Source: Ruminococcaceae bacterium UBA3215 (GTDB taxonomy: Bacteria > Bacillota > Clostridia > Oscillospirales > Ruminococcaceae). From it: a stretch of 64,000 nt of DNA. Under the pieces are notes generated by a model, which was not told the origin of the DNA, did not search any database, and worked only from the letters and a program-made list of their open reading frames with translations. This document shows positions 1-8,010 of the stretch, in pieces (within the stretch, counting starts at the first letter, position 1; each line of letters opens with the position of its first letter). Both the position numbers and the translations under genes were made by a program. Where the stretch lies: the NCBI GenBank assembly GCA_002363155.1, contig DEWH01000013.1, forward strand, positions 23,365 to 87,364, given 5' to 3'.

Positions 1-145
1 TGTGGAGCGCGCTCTGCGCGCATATTTTAATCGTGACGAAATTTCTTTGTTTATGCGGTTATTTTAATTATATCACAAAATTATCGGTTTGTCACTTTAT
101 TTTTAAATTATATATAAATTTTTTTTGTTCTGACGGTTATATAGC

Positions 146-186
146 AATAAAAACCGCAGGCCGTTATTGTACCACGGTCTGCGGTT
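146..186 (-). terminator. Intrinsic terminator at the end of the thi operon
   Basis: A 12-bp stem (arms 152-163 and 175-186, one G-U pair) is followed on the minus strand by a T-rich run. It lies just after the last leftward gene and probably ends the thiW-to-HTH transcript. Confidence 0.8.
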
Positions 187-200
187 AGGAATGCAGATAC

Positions 201-1052
201 TCACGCACCGATCAGCGACTGGTCGAATGCAAACAGCGCTTCGTTTATCTCGAAAACGTTGTAATTCCCGTTTTCTATGTAATACTCGACGATTATATCG
301 AACTTGCTGCTGCGGGAAAGCGCAAATCCCGCCTTTTTCAGCAATTCTCTCGTCTCTGCGAGATCAAGCTCCAATGCCAGCGCAAACGCTATGACCGTCG
401 CCTTTTTCGGGTGGTAGTTTATGTCACTTCGTATCTTTGAGAAGAGCTTGCGGTCAATATTCGCCTTTTTATAGCACTGTGCGTCGGACATTCCAAGTTC
501 GTCTATCTTCCGGAGCAGCATCTGCGTGAAGCTCTCGTCGATATATCCGAGCTTTTTGCCGAGCTCTTCCGGTACCGACGACATACGCATGCTTTCAAAC
601 TCGGCATAGCTTTCCTCTTCAGCGGGTTCAGCCTCCGGAACTGACATATCCGCATTTGCGGAGCGAGCTCTGCCGAAAAACGATTTTGCAAGCCCGGCTG
701 CCGGAACGGACATCTGAGCGGGAGCACCCGCAGCCGTGAAATCCGGCACTTCATGCAGTTCCGCAAGTATCTCCGGCGGTCTGAACCTTTCACGGATCAC
801 ATCGTACAGCAGCGTAAACTCCGTCTCGCTGAGCATACCGGCTCTCCGCGGAACGACAAGCTCCACTGTCATATCATACCCGGATGCCATCCGCAGAGCG
901 TCGTGCAGCATTTCGGGTCTGTCAAGCTGTATCGCTATGCTCTCTGCCCCGCTTTCCGAAACTCTTCTGAGTATTGCGGAAAGCTGTTCCGCGTCCGAGC
1001 AGCTTTCCGGATAAACGGCACTTGCTGTTTTTCCTGAAATAATGACCGGCAT
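201..1052 (-). CDS. Hypothetical protein with conserved C-terminal HTH-like domain
   Basis: 283 residues. The C-terminal third (about 170-283: [36 protein letters not shown], ending [17 protein letters not shown]) is a helical, HTH-like module that I know from many clostridial proteins, often fused to macro or von Willebrand domains. The N-terminal half has no domain I recognise and includes a low-complexity Ala/Pro/Glu linker (about 110-165). Start: GGGAGGGAAG lies just before the ATG. It begins 20 bases after thiC and precedes a terminator, so it is probably co-transcribed with the thiamine genes. Nothing else ties it to thiamine. A DNA-binding or protein-binding role is inference. Confidence 0.75.
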   Translation of the reverse strand: MPVIISGKTASAVYPESCSDAEQLSAILRRVSESGAESIAIQLDRPEMLHDALRMASGYDMTVELVVPRRAGMLSETEFTLLYDVIRERFRPPEILAELHEVPDFTAAGAPAQMSVPAAGLAKSFFGRARSANADMSVPEAEPAEEESYAEFESMRMSSVPEELGKKLGYIDESFTQMLLRKIDELGMSDAQCYKKANIDRKLFSKIRSDINYHPKKATVIAFALALELDLAETRELLKKAGFALSRSSKFDIIVEYYIENGNYNVFEINEALFAFDQSLIGA

Positions 1053-1071
1053 TTTCTTCCCTCCCGTATTG

Positions 1072-2376
1072 TCAGAGTATGTCGATGTATTCTCCGTTCA
1101 GCGCCTTGTTCATGCTTCTTACGGCGCAGAATTTTCCGCACATCGAACAGCTGTCCTCCTGTTCCGGAGCGCGGCTGTCACGGATACTTTTCGCAGTCTC
1201 CGGGTCTATCGCGCATTTCCACTGCTTCTCCCAGTCGAAGTTTCTTCTTGCGTCCGCCATTTCGTCATCTATATCGCGTGCGTGCGGGATATGCTTTGCA
1301 ATATCGGCAGCGTGAGCCGCGATGCGGGAAGCGATTATTCCCTGCTTTACGTCATCAACATTCGGGAGGGCAAGATGCTCCGCGGGAGTAACGTAGCAGA
1401 GGAATGCCGCGCCTGCCGAAGCGGCGATCGCACCGCCGATCGCGGAGGTGATATGGTCATAGCCGGGTGCGATATCCGTTACAAGCGGTCCGAGTACATA
1501 GAACGGTGCGCCCATGCATATAGTCTGCTGTATCTTCATATTCGCCTCGATCTGATCCAGCGGAACGTGACCCGGTCCCTCGACCATTACCTGTACGTCC
1601 TTTGCCCACGCACGTTTTGTAAGTTCACCAAGCCGTACAAGCTCCTCGATCTGGCACACATCGCTCGCATCGGCAAGGCAACCGGGTCTGCACGCATCAC
1701 CGAGTGATATCGTAACATCGTACTCGCGGCAGATATCAAGTATTTCGTCGAAATGCTCATAGAACGGGTTCTCTTCGCCGGTCATGCTCATCCACGCAAA
1801 AACGAGTGAGCCGCCGCGGGAAACTATATTCATCTTGCGCTTGTGCTTCTTGATCTGGTCTATGGTCTTGCGGGTGATGCCGCAGTGCAGCGTTACGAAG
1901 TCCACTCCGTCCTCCGCATGGAGTCTCACAACGTCGATGAAGTCCTGCGCGGTAAGGGTAGCGAGGTCACGCTGATAGTGGATAACGCTGTCATAGACCG
2001 GTACTGTGCCGATCATAGCCCTGCACTCGGAAGTAAGCTTTCTTCTGAACGGCTGGGTATTGCCGTGTGAGGAGAGATCCATTATCGCCTCCGCGCCCAT
2101 ATCAACCGCGGCATTCACCTTCTGCATCTCGACATCGTAATCCTTGCAGTCCCGTGAAACGCCGAGGTTCACGTTGATCTTTGTGCGGAGCATCGAACCC
2201 ACGCCGTTGGGGTCTATGCAGGTATGCAGCTTGTTTGCGCATATAGCCACCTGACCCTTTGCGACGAGGTCACGGATCTCCTCCTCGGTGCGGTACTCCT
2301 TCTTTGCGACGATCTTCATTTCGGGAGTAATGATACCCTTTCTCGCCGCGTCCATCTGTGTTGTGTAGTTTCTCAT
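1072..2376 (-). CDS. thiC: Phosphomethylpyrimidine synthase ThiC
   Basis: 434 residues, the usual length of short bacterial ThiC. This radical-SAM enzyme turns 5-aminoimidazole ribotide into HMP phosphate, the pyrimidine half of thiamine. Seen: [20 protein letters not shown] at the N-terminus, [35 protein letters not shown], and a C-terminal cysteine cluster [10 protein letters not shown] that would bind the 4Fe-4S cluster. The spacing is CX2CX3C rather than the textbook CX2CX4C; I recall the short form in other anaerobes. Start: GAAAGGAAC lies 6-10 bases before the ATG. It follows thiD by 20 bases in the TPP-riboswitch operon. Confidence 0.97.
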   Translation of the reverse strand: MRNYTTQMDAARKGIITPEMKIVAKKEYRTEEEIRDLVAKGQVAICANKLHTCIDPNGVGSMLRTKINVNLGVSRDCKDYDVEMQKVNAAVDMGAEAIMDLSSHGNTQPFRRKLTSECRAMIGTVPVYDSVIHYQRDLATLTAQDFIDVVRLHAEDGVDFVTLHCGITRKTIDQIKKHKRKMNIVSRGGSLVFAWMSMTGEENPFYEHFDEILDICREYDVTISLGDACRPGCLADASDVCQIEELVRLGELTKRAWAKDVQVMVEGPGHVPLDQIEANMKIQQTICMGAPFYVLGPLVTDIAPGYDHITSAIGGAIAASAGAAFLCYVTPAEHLALPNVDDVKQGIIASRIAAHAADIAKHIPHARDIDDEMADARRNFDWEKQWKCAIDPETAKSIRDSRAPEQEDSCSMCGKFCAVRSMNKALNGEYIDIL

Positions 2377-2396
2377 TGTCTGTTCCTTTCGGGGAT

Positions 2397-3200
2397 TTAT
2401 TTCTCTTCCGCAAAGCGGGAATCAAGATCAAAAGCATGGTTCATCGGACCGGAACCCTGTCCGAGATCGAGCATTGCTCCGAGCGCACCGGAGATATAGT
2501 CTTTTGCGCGCCTTACCGACCCGCAGAGGTCAAAACCTTTTGCGAGATTTGAAGCTATCGCACTTGAAAGGGTGCAGCCGGTGCCGTGGGTATTGGGGTT
2601 GTCTATGCGCTTACCCTCGAACCACTGCGCCTTTCCGTCCGCGAAAAGCATATCGCTTGCATCGTTCACGCTGTGCCCGCCTTTGAGCAGAACTGCACAG
2701 CCGTACCGGAAACTGATGATCTCCGCGGCTCTCGTCATATCGTGCCGGTCTTTTATATCGGTCTCGGAAAGCACCTGCGCTTCCGGGATATTCGGGGTAA
2801 CTAACTCCGCTATGGGAAGCAGTTCTTCGCACAGCGTCCTCACAGCATCGGTCTTGATGAGCGCGGAACCGCTTGTCGCAACCATTACGGGATCGACCAC
2901 GATATTGCGTGCCGAGAAGTATTTCAGCCGTTCGGCAATGACCCGTATCAGTTCCGACGACGAGACCATACCGATCTTGACGGCATCGGGAAAGATGTCT
3001 TCAAAAACGGCATCTATCTGCTGTTTCAGAAACTCCGGCGAAGATTCCATTATCGCCCTGACACCGGTCGTATTCTGCGCTGTAAGCGCCGTGACCGCGC
3101 TCATAGCATACACGCCGTTCATAGTCATAGTCTTGATATCAGCCTGGATCCCGGCTCCTCCGCAGGAATCGCTCCCTGCTATCGTAAGTGCAGTTCTCAT
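2397..3200 (-). CDS. thiD: Hydroxymethylpyrimidine/phosphomethylpyrimidine kinase ThiD
   Basis: 267 residues, full length for the ribokinase-fold ThiD family. It phosphorylates HMP and HMP-P to HMP-PP for ThiE. Seen: [20 protein letters not shown] (substrate-binding N-terminus), [27 protein letters not shown] and the anion-hole motif [20 protein letters not shown] near residue 205-225. Start: GGAGAACAG ATG. It is separated from thiE by about 390 bases that hold repeats, but lies on the same strand and in the same pathway, so one transcript is likely. Confidence 0.97.
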   Translation of the reverse strand: MRTALTIAGSDSCGGAGIQADIKTMTMNGVYAMSAVTALTAQNTTGVRAIMESSPEFLKQQIDAVFEDIFPDAVKIGMVSSSELIRVIAERLKYFSARNIVVDPVMVATSGSALIKTDAVRTLCEELLPIAELVTPNIPEAQVLSETDIKDRHDMTRAAEIISFRYGCAVLLKGGHSVNDASDMLFADGKAQWFEGKRIDNPNTHGTGCTLSSAIASNLAKGFDLCGSVRRAKDYISGALGAMLDLGQGSGPMNHAFDLDSRFAEEK

Positions 3201-3238
3201 CTGTTCTCCTCCCCGTTAAGACAGTCGCTTGCGCTCGA

Positions 3239-3356
3239 GACTTGGGGAAAACCTTTTCTTGAATCGAAGTTTTTCTTATGGCGCGCGTCCTTGCGCGCCT
3301 TTGGAAAACTTCTGCACCGCTTCCTGCGGTGAAAAGGTTATTCCCCAAACCCCTTT
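3239..3356. repeat. Branched palindromic element between thiE and thiD
   Basis: An outer inverted repeat (TTGGGGAA..ACCTTTTC against AAAAGGT..TTCCCCAA) encloses an arm closed by a GC-rich hairpin (GGCGCGC/GCGCGCC, itself inside GAAGTTTT/AAAACTTC) and a second hairpin (CACCGC/GCGGTG). The fold is a multi-branched structure of about 118 nt. It resembles REP-type intergenic elements of clostridial genomes. In the thi transcript it would form between thiE and thiD and could affect mRNA processing or termination. No protein is encoded. Confidence 0.6.
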
Positions 3357-3593
3357 CCAAAAAACTTTAATCGCTTCGCATTTAGACTCGGAAGTAATCA
3401 GAATCTTTTACAGCGAAGCAAAAACTAACAATTCAGTATGGAAATATCGCCAACCCCACTGCGTTTCAGTCCGCACCCGCCCATAGCTGTGCGCTCTGAA
3501 ATACTGCATTAATTTAGGGGGTTAAGACCCCTTTTTTAAAGGGGGATTGCGGGGTCCGGGGCAGCGCCCCGCCTCTTATCCTCTCTTGTCCTC
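3357..3593. repeat. Gap before thiE holding a dispersed intergenic repeat
   Basis: No gene is seen. Near 3515-3575 a run AGGGGGTTAAGACCCC TTTTTTAAAGGGGG leads into GC-rich palindromic sequence (GGGGCAGCGCCCC). Related CCCTTTAAAAAAGGGG modules occur at about 11210, 23665 and 26750, so this is one copy of a dispersed repeat. Confidence 0.55.
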
Positions 3594-4220
3594 TCAAAGG
3601 CTCTCGAAAGCTCTGAGAAGCTCACGCGCGGCGCGCTCCGGATCATCGGCTTTCATTATCGCCGAAACAGCGCAGATGCCGGCGATCGGTATTCCTTTCA
3701 GAACATCTATGTTGTCCTTGTTAAGCCCGCCTATCGCGTTGACCGGTATCGGGACAGCCTTGCAGATATCCGCAAGCGTTTCCGTAGATGTAAGTATCGT
3801 CTTTACTTTCGTGGTCGTGGGATATATCGCGCCTACGCCGAGATAATCAGCTCCCTGCTCATACGCCTCTTTCGCCTGCTCAACAGTCTTGGCGGTAGCC
3901 CCGATTATCTTTTTGCTGCCCCAGATGCGCCTTGCAGCCGCTATCGGCAGATCGCTCTGACCGAGATGCACTCCCTCCGTGTCCTCCGCCATCGCCACAT
4001 CAAGCCGGTCGTCTATTATAAGCGGAACATCGTATCGTCTCGCAAGCTCATGCACCTTATGGGCAAGACTGAGATATTCTCGCGCCGTACGTTCCTTTTC
4101 GCGAAGCTGGATAAGCGTCGCTCCGCCCCGGAGTGCGGCTTCCGCGCGCGACAGGAACTCCTCCTCGCTGTACGGAGTGCTGTCCGTTATAAAATATAGC
4201 CTTGTGTCAAGTCTTTTCAA
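3594..4220 (-). CDS. thiE: Thiamine-phosphate synthase ThiE
   Basis: 208 residues, a TIM-barrel enzyme of normal length. It joins HMP-PP and thiazole phosphate to thiamine monophosphate. Seen: LIQLREKERTAREY (HMP-PP binding), LIIDDRLDVAMAEDTEGVHL with the GQSDLP motif, GADYLGVGAIYPTTTK and NAIGGLNKDNI (phosphate loop). Start: TTG at 4220 with GGAGG about 9 bases upstream, overlapping the end of thiM by 14 bases, which suggests translational coupling. Confidence 0.97.
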   Translation of the reverse strand: MKRLDTRLYFITDSTPYSEEEFLSRAEAALRGGATLIQLREKERTAREYLSLAHKVHELARRYDVPLIIDDRLDVAMAEDTEGVHLGQSDLPIAAARRIWGSKKIIGATAKTVEQAKEAYEQGADYLGVGAIYPTTTKVKTILTSTETLADICKAVPIPVNAIGGLNKDNIDVLKGIPIAGICAVSAIMKADDPERAARELLRAFESL

Positions 4221-5010
4221 AAGCCGTTTCCTCCGTGTCGGTATATTTTTCTATAATATCATCGGTTATCGTTGAAAGCGCGTCCATTAGCCCCGTAAAG
4301 AAGCTGCCGCTTCCCTTTCCGATTTCGGCAAGCTGACCGCTGATACCGAATACAGTGCAGGCGGCAGCTGCCGCTTCAAATACATTCCCGCCGGACAGAT
4401 ACGCCGCGCATAAGGCGCCCTGCATACAGCCTGTACCGGTCACGGAAGCAAGCTGCGGAGTACCGTTTTTTATGCGGATAATGCGGCTGCCGTCTGTTAC
4501 TATATCAGTGCTGCCGCTCGCAAGAACCACTGTTCCGTACCGGCGGGCAAGAGTTACCGCCGCACTCTCCGTTTCGGCAAGTCCAAGCGCCGGATCTGCG
4601 TCAACTCCCGAAGAACTGTAACCGCTGTCGCAGAGGGCTTTTATCTCGGAAGCGTTGCCCTTGATGACGGACGGGACTGCCGCCTTTATCAGCCCGGCAG
4701 AATAGTCCCTGCGTGACGGCAGGCATGCCGAACCGCAGATATCGAGCAGAAACGGGATACCGTTCTCTTTCGCCGCTTTCGCGGATATCATCATAGACTC
4801 GCCGCGTACATCGGTGAAATTGCCGAGATTGAGCATAACGGCACCCGCAGTGCGGGTGATTATTGCCGCTTCTTTCGGGTGTTCCGCCATCATCGGGCGT
4901 GCGCCTGCCGCAAGTATAACATCGGCACATCGGGTTATGGATATGGGATTGGTAATGCAGTGTATAAGCGGAGCGCGCTCTTTTACGGAGCGCCTTATCT
5001 CATTTATCAA
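4207..5010 (-). CDS. thiM: Hydroxyethylthiazole kinase ThiM
   Basis: 267 residues. It phosphorylates salvaged hydroxyethylthiazole for ThiE. Seen: PLIHCITNPISITRCADVIL near the N-terminus, GARPMMAEHPKEA, LDICGSACLPSRRDYSAGLI, VIKGNASEI and the anion hole VTGTGCMQGAL near residue 195. Start: TTG at 5010 with a GGAGGGAG site upstream; no in-frame ATG lies nearby. It overlaps thiW by 11 bases. The only thiazole source in this operon is salvage, since no thiG/thiH/thiS is present in the window. Confidence 0.97.
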   Translation of the reverse strand: MINEIRRSVKERAPLIHCITNPISITRCADVILAAGARPMMAEHPKEAAIITRTAGAVMLNLGNFTDVRGESMMISAKAAKENGIPFLLDICGSACLPSRRDYSAGLIKAAVPSVIKGNASEIKALCDSGYSSSGVDADPALGLAETESAAVTLARRYGTVVLASGSTDIVTDGSRIIRIKNGTPQLASVTGTGCMQGALCAAYLSGGNVFEAAAAACTVFGISGQLAEIGKGSGSFFTGLMDALSTITDDIIEKYTDTEETAFEKT

Positions 5011-5725
5011 CCGCTTTCTCCCTCCCTGCTTTTTTGACTATGAAATAAACAACTGCTGCCGCGGCAAATGCTCCGAGCGAGCCGTATGCGATGTAAGTCC
5101 ATATCTGATCGGTAAGTCCGAAGATATTCATGAGTATCTCGATAACAACAAACGCGATAGCGCCGAATGCGGCGATCGTAAGAGTTGTGGAGATCACGCT
5201 GCTCTTGTCGGAATATGTCTGCGCGCCGAGCATTCCCTGCATCTTAACGAGCATTCCGTTATCCGCAAGCTTGCGCAGGAAAACGAAAGCGATGCTGCCG
5301 CCGATGAGAGTGCCGGCAGTAAATGACGGAACGTAGAACAGCCAGCTCAATCCTTCCTTGCCCCATAATAATGTCATTACCGGGTAGGAAACTATCGCGC
5401 CGATGATGCCGGTACCGATCACCTCACCGAGTACAGCAAAGAGTATCTTTCCCTTTGAGAGCCGGTAGAACACGCCGGAGAGAAATGCTCCGAACACTGC
5501 ACCGGTAAGCGCAAGCGGCGGTATCCCCATGAGCAGCATGCGGATTATGCCGATAAGCGTCGCACACAGCAGCGAATACCACGGTCCGAGCAGAGCCGAA
5601 CATACGATGTTGATAAAATGAGCCATAGGGCACATGCCCTCTACTCTGAGGATCGGGGAAATGACTACGCCGAGAGCCACGAGCATGGAGAGCACTACCA
5701 GTTTAAGAACCTTTGAATTCTTCAC
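5000..5725 (-). CDS. thiW: ThiW, substrate-binding (S) subunit of an ECF transporter for a thiazole precursor
   Basis: 241 residues with about six membrane segments. Start: GTG at 5725 with AAGGAAT 7-11 bases upstream; a longer open frame reaches 5884 but its extra 53 Arg/Lys-rich residues sit in the riboswitch leader. Family motif: VVISPILRVEGMCPMAHFIN followed by LLGPWYSLLCATLIGIIRML and GIPPLALTGAVFGAFLSGV. ThiW proteins are predicted to capture the thiazole moiety and to work with a shared energising module (EcfA/EcfT), which is not in this window. First gene after the TPP riboswitch. Confidence 0.93.
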   Translation of the reverse strand: MKNSKVLKLVVLSMLVALGVVISPILRVEGMCPMAHFINIVCSALLGPWYSLLCATLIGIIRMLLMGIPPLALTGAVFGAFLSGVFYRLSKGKILFAVLGEVIGTGIIGAIVSYPVMTLLWGKEGLSWLFYVPSFTAGTLIGGSIAFVFLRKLADNGMLVKMQGMLGAQTYSDKSSVISTTLTIAAFGAIAFVVIEILMNIFGLTDQIWTYIAYGSLGAFAAAAVVYFIVKKAGREKAVDK

Positions 5726-5896
5726 TTGATATTCCTTCTTTCGCTTTTTTCGGAATATGCGTTTATTCCGTCGGTCGGAGATCATTTTCTCCCTCTCACC
5801 CCGAAACACGGGTTCCCATCGCAAAATACAAGACACAAGGCGCTCCCCTTCTATCCGCCCGGACTGCCGGGATAGATATTCCACTTCCTTTCATGC

Positions 5897-5929
5897 AAAA
5901 ACGGAGACCTACCGAACGATAAGCCCCCG
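5897..5929 (-). terminator. Riboswitch-controlled terminator before thiW
   Basis: On the minus strand a 12-bp stem (arms 5929-5918 and 5913-5902, every position paired with some G-U) closes a GUUC tetraloop and is followed by UUUUU. It starts about 22 bases after the TPP aptamer, so control is most likely by transcription termination. The aptamer 3' arm (ACAA) could pair instead with UUGU just downstream, a possible switching helix. Confidence 0.8.
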
Positions 5930-5950
5930 CAAAAACAAGCCTTTACTGTT

Positions 5951-6033
5951 TGTCCCTACGTTGGCATTACCCAAATCAGGTTCCCGGTCAAAGGTCATTA
6001 CCTTTCTCTCAGCCTGTAACACAAGCCCCCGTC
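5951..6033 (-). promoter_or_regulatory. TPP riboswitch (THI element)
   Basis: The minus strand carries the conserved aptamer parts in order: CAGGCTGAGAG, a P3 hairpin (AAAGGTaatGACCTTT), then ACCTGATTTGGGTAATGCC and AACGTAGGGA. These are the invariant pyrimidine- and pyrophosphate-binding cores of the TPP aptamer. It stands at the head of the thiW-M-E-D-C operon and should switch it off when TPP is plentiful. Confidence 0.97.
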
Positions 6034-6048
6034 AGAATTTACAGGAAT

Positions 6049-6077
6049 ATTATACACCATTATGACGAAAAATGCAA
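6049..6077 (-). promoter_or_regulatory. Housekeeping promoter of the thi operon
   Basis: -35 TTGCAT (6077-6072), 17-base spacer, -10 TATAAT (6054-6049). Transcription would begin about 10 bases before the TPP aptamer. Confidence 0.85.
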
Positions 6078-6120
6078 GGGTTTTCTGAAAAAATACCGGA
6101 AAACTATGTAAAGCCCGGGC

Positions 6121-6149
6121 TTGATATCCCGGCGGATTTATGGTACAAT
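6121..6149 (+). promoter_or_regulatory. Promoter of the ABC exporter operon
   Basis: -35 TTGATA (6121-6126), 17-base spacer, -10 TACAAT (6144-6149). Because the -35 starts at 6121, translation cannot begin there, which supports the ATG at 6196. Confidence 0.8.
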
Positions 6150-6195
6150 AGTAAATGCAACACATAAAAACAACCAAAGACCGGGATCTGATGAT

Positions 6196-8010
6196 ATGAA
6201 AAGATATAAAAATGATAAATTCCCGACAGGAATGTCACTGCTGCGGTATGAACTTAAAGGCAGCAAGCTGTTTTTCGCGGCAAGCATGCTGCTTTCCGCT
6301 GCGGTAACGCTTATAGACCTCATAAATCCGCGGATCATATCCTGCGTGACCGACTATATAATCGGCAATGAACCGCTCCCGGCGGAAGGCGCGGAAGCAG
6401 CTGTTATCCGAATGCTCGGCGGAACGGAACATATCCGCGCTAACCTTTATATCCCGGCGCTGTTCGTTGTTTGCACCGCCCTTGCAGCCGCACTTTCCCG
6501 CTATCTCCAGACCGTATCCAACAGCGTCGGCGCAGAGCGCCTTGTAAAGCGTATGAGAAATACCCTTTTCACGCAGGTGGACAAGCTTTCGATGCCGTGG
6601 TACGGCATAAACTCCACAGGTGATATCCTCCAGCGCTGCACCTCCGATGTGGAGACGGTGAAGCAGTTCGTCTCGAACCAGCTTTCCTCATTTCTGCGAA
6701 TAGTGCTGATGATCGGGCTCAGCCTGTACTTTATGTTCAGCATAAACACCGCGCTTGCGCTGATAGCGGGAGTGTTTATCCCGATTATCGTGGGAGCGTC
6801 GCTCCTGTTCCACAGAAAGATAGGTGCGCTGTTCATGGAAGCCGACACACAGGAAGGCATCGTTTCCTCTCTCGTGCAGGAAAACCTCACCGGAATAAGA
6901 GTGGTCCGCGCATTCGGCAAGGAAGCTTACGAATGCGGAAAGTTCGTCGAAAAGAACGCGAAATACACCGATATGTGGGTACGGTTCATGCGAATGATGG
7001 CGGTATTCTGGACTTTATCCGATCAGATAGCCGGGATCCAGGTCATGCTCGTGGTGATAATCGGCGCGGCATTCTGCGTGAACGGCACCCTCACCGCCGG
7101 GAATTACATAGCATTCATCTCCTATAATGCTATGCTCGCATGGCCGGTACGCGAACTCGGACGTACCGTAGCGGACCTGAGCCGCGCAGGTGTCGCGATA
7201 AACAGGATAAGATACATAATGAACTCGGAGCCGGAGGATATCGGCACAAAAGGCGGTATTGACGGGGAGACCGACGATCCGCTTATCGAGTTCTCCGGCG
7301 TATCATACGCTTATGTCAGCGGAAAAGAAGTGCTGAATGACATTAATATCCGTATCGGCAAGGGTGAGAAGATTGGCATAATCGGCGGAACCGGCTCCGG
7401 AAAAAGCACGCTTACCGATCTGCTGATGAGAATGTGCAGTGAGGAGAAGCTCAAAGGTACGATAAAATACCGCGGAAAGGATATAAGGGAATACCCGCTC
7501 ACCGATTACCGGCGCAGGTTCTCACGGGTGCTCCAGGAGCCGTTCCTGTTCTCCGGCACCATATCGGAGAATATCTGCATCGCCCGCCCCGGTATCACCG
7601 ACAGCGAAGTGAAGTCGGCTGCGGACGATGCGGAGCTCACTCCGGCTGCAGCAAAGTTCACCGACGGTTTTGAAACATTCGTAGGCGAGCGCGGTGTGAC
7701 GCTCTCCGGCGGTCAGAAACAGAGGACCGCGATAGCCGCCGCTCTCGCGGAAGGCTCGGAAGTATATATATTCGACGACGCTTTCTCCGCCCTCGACTCC
7801 GAGACCGAGACTGCTGTAAGAAATAACATCTGCCGCCGCCTCAAAGACAGCACCGTGATCTTCATAGCGCACCGGATATCCACCATAGCCGGGTGCGACA
7901 GGATATATGTGCTCGACAGCGGCAGGATCGCCGCACAGGGTACCCACAGCGAACTTATCTCACAGGAAGGCATATACAAGGACATCTATGAACTCCAGAC
8001 ACAGCAATAA
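6196..8010 (+). CDS. ABC exporter half-transporter, degenerate-site subunit
   Basis: 604 residues: six-helix exporter domain (about 15-310) and a nucleotide-binding domain (about 350-600). Seen: Walker A GGTGSGKSTL, signature LSGGQKQRTAI, Walker B VYIFDD with Asp in place of the catalytic Glu (IFDDAFSALD), and the switch His in IAHRIS. An Asp after Walker B marks the inactive half of heterodimeric type IV exporters such as BmrC or TM287. The next gene, which overlaps this one, encodes the canonical partner. Substrate unknown; drugs, lipids or peptides are all possible. Start ATG 6196 has only a weak GGATC-type ribosome site. Confidence 0.93.
   Translation: MKRYKNDKFPTGMSLLRYELKGSKLFFAASMLLSAAVTLIDLINPRIISCVTDYIIGNEPLPAEGAEAAVIRMLGGTEHIRANLYIPALFVVCTALAAALSRYLQTVSNSVGAERLVKRMRNTLFTQVDKLSMPWYGINSTGDILQRCTSDVETVKQFVSNQLSSFLRIVLMIGLSLYFMFSINTALALIAGVFIPIIVGASLLFHRKIGALFMEADTQEGIVSSLVQENLTGIRVVRAFGKEAYECGKFVEKNAKYTDMWVRFMRMMAVFWTLSDQIAGIQVMLVVIIGAAFCVNGTLTAGNYIAFISYNAMLAWPVRELGRTVADLSRAGVAINRIRYIMNSEPEDIGTKGGIDGETDDPLIEFSGVSYAYVSGKEVLNDINIRIGKGEKIGIIGGTGSGKSTLTDLLMRMCSEEKLKGTIKYRGKDIREYPLTDYRRRFSRVLQEPFLFSGTISENICIARPGITDSEVKSAADDAELTPAAAKFTDGFETFVGERGVTLSGGQKQRTAIAAALAEGSEVYIFDDAFSALDSETETAVRNNICRRLKDSTVIFIAHRISTIAGCDRIYVLDSGRIAAQGTHSELISQEGIYKDIYELQTQQ

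Noticed and set aside
5726..5884. 53-residue N-terminal extension of ThiW
   Set aside because: Its codons lie in the riboswitch leader, have no ribosome site and give a very basic peptide not found in ThiW; GTG 5725 has AAGGAAT upstream.
6121..6195. Longer start of the first ABC exporter subunit at TTG 6121
   Set aside because: The TTG is the -35 of the promoter, so it would not be in the transcript; ATG 6196 is the first good start after the -10.
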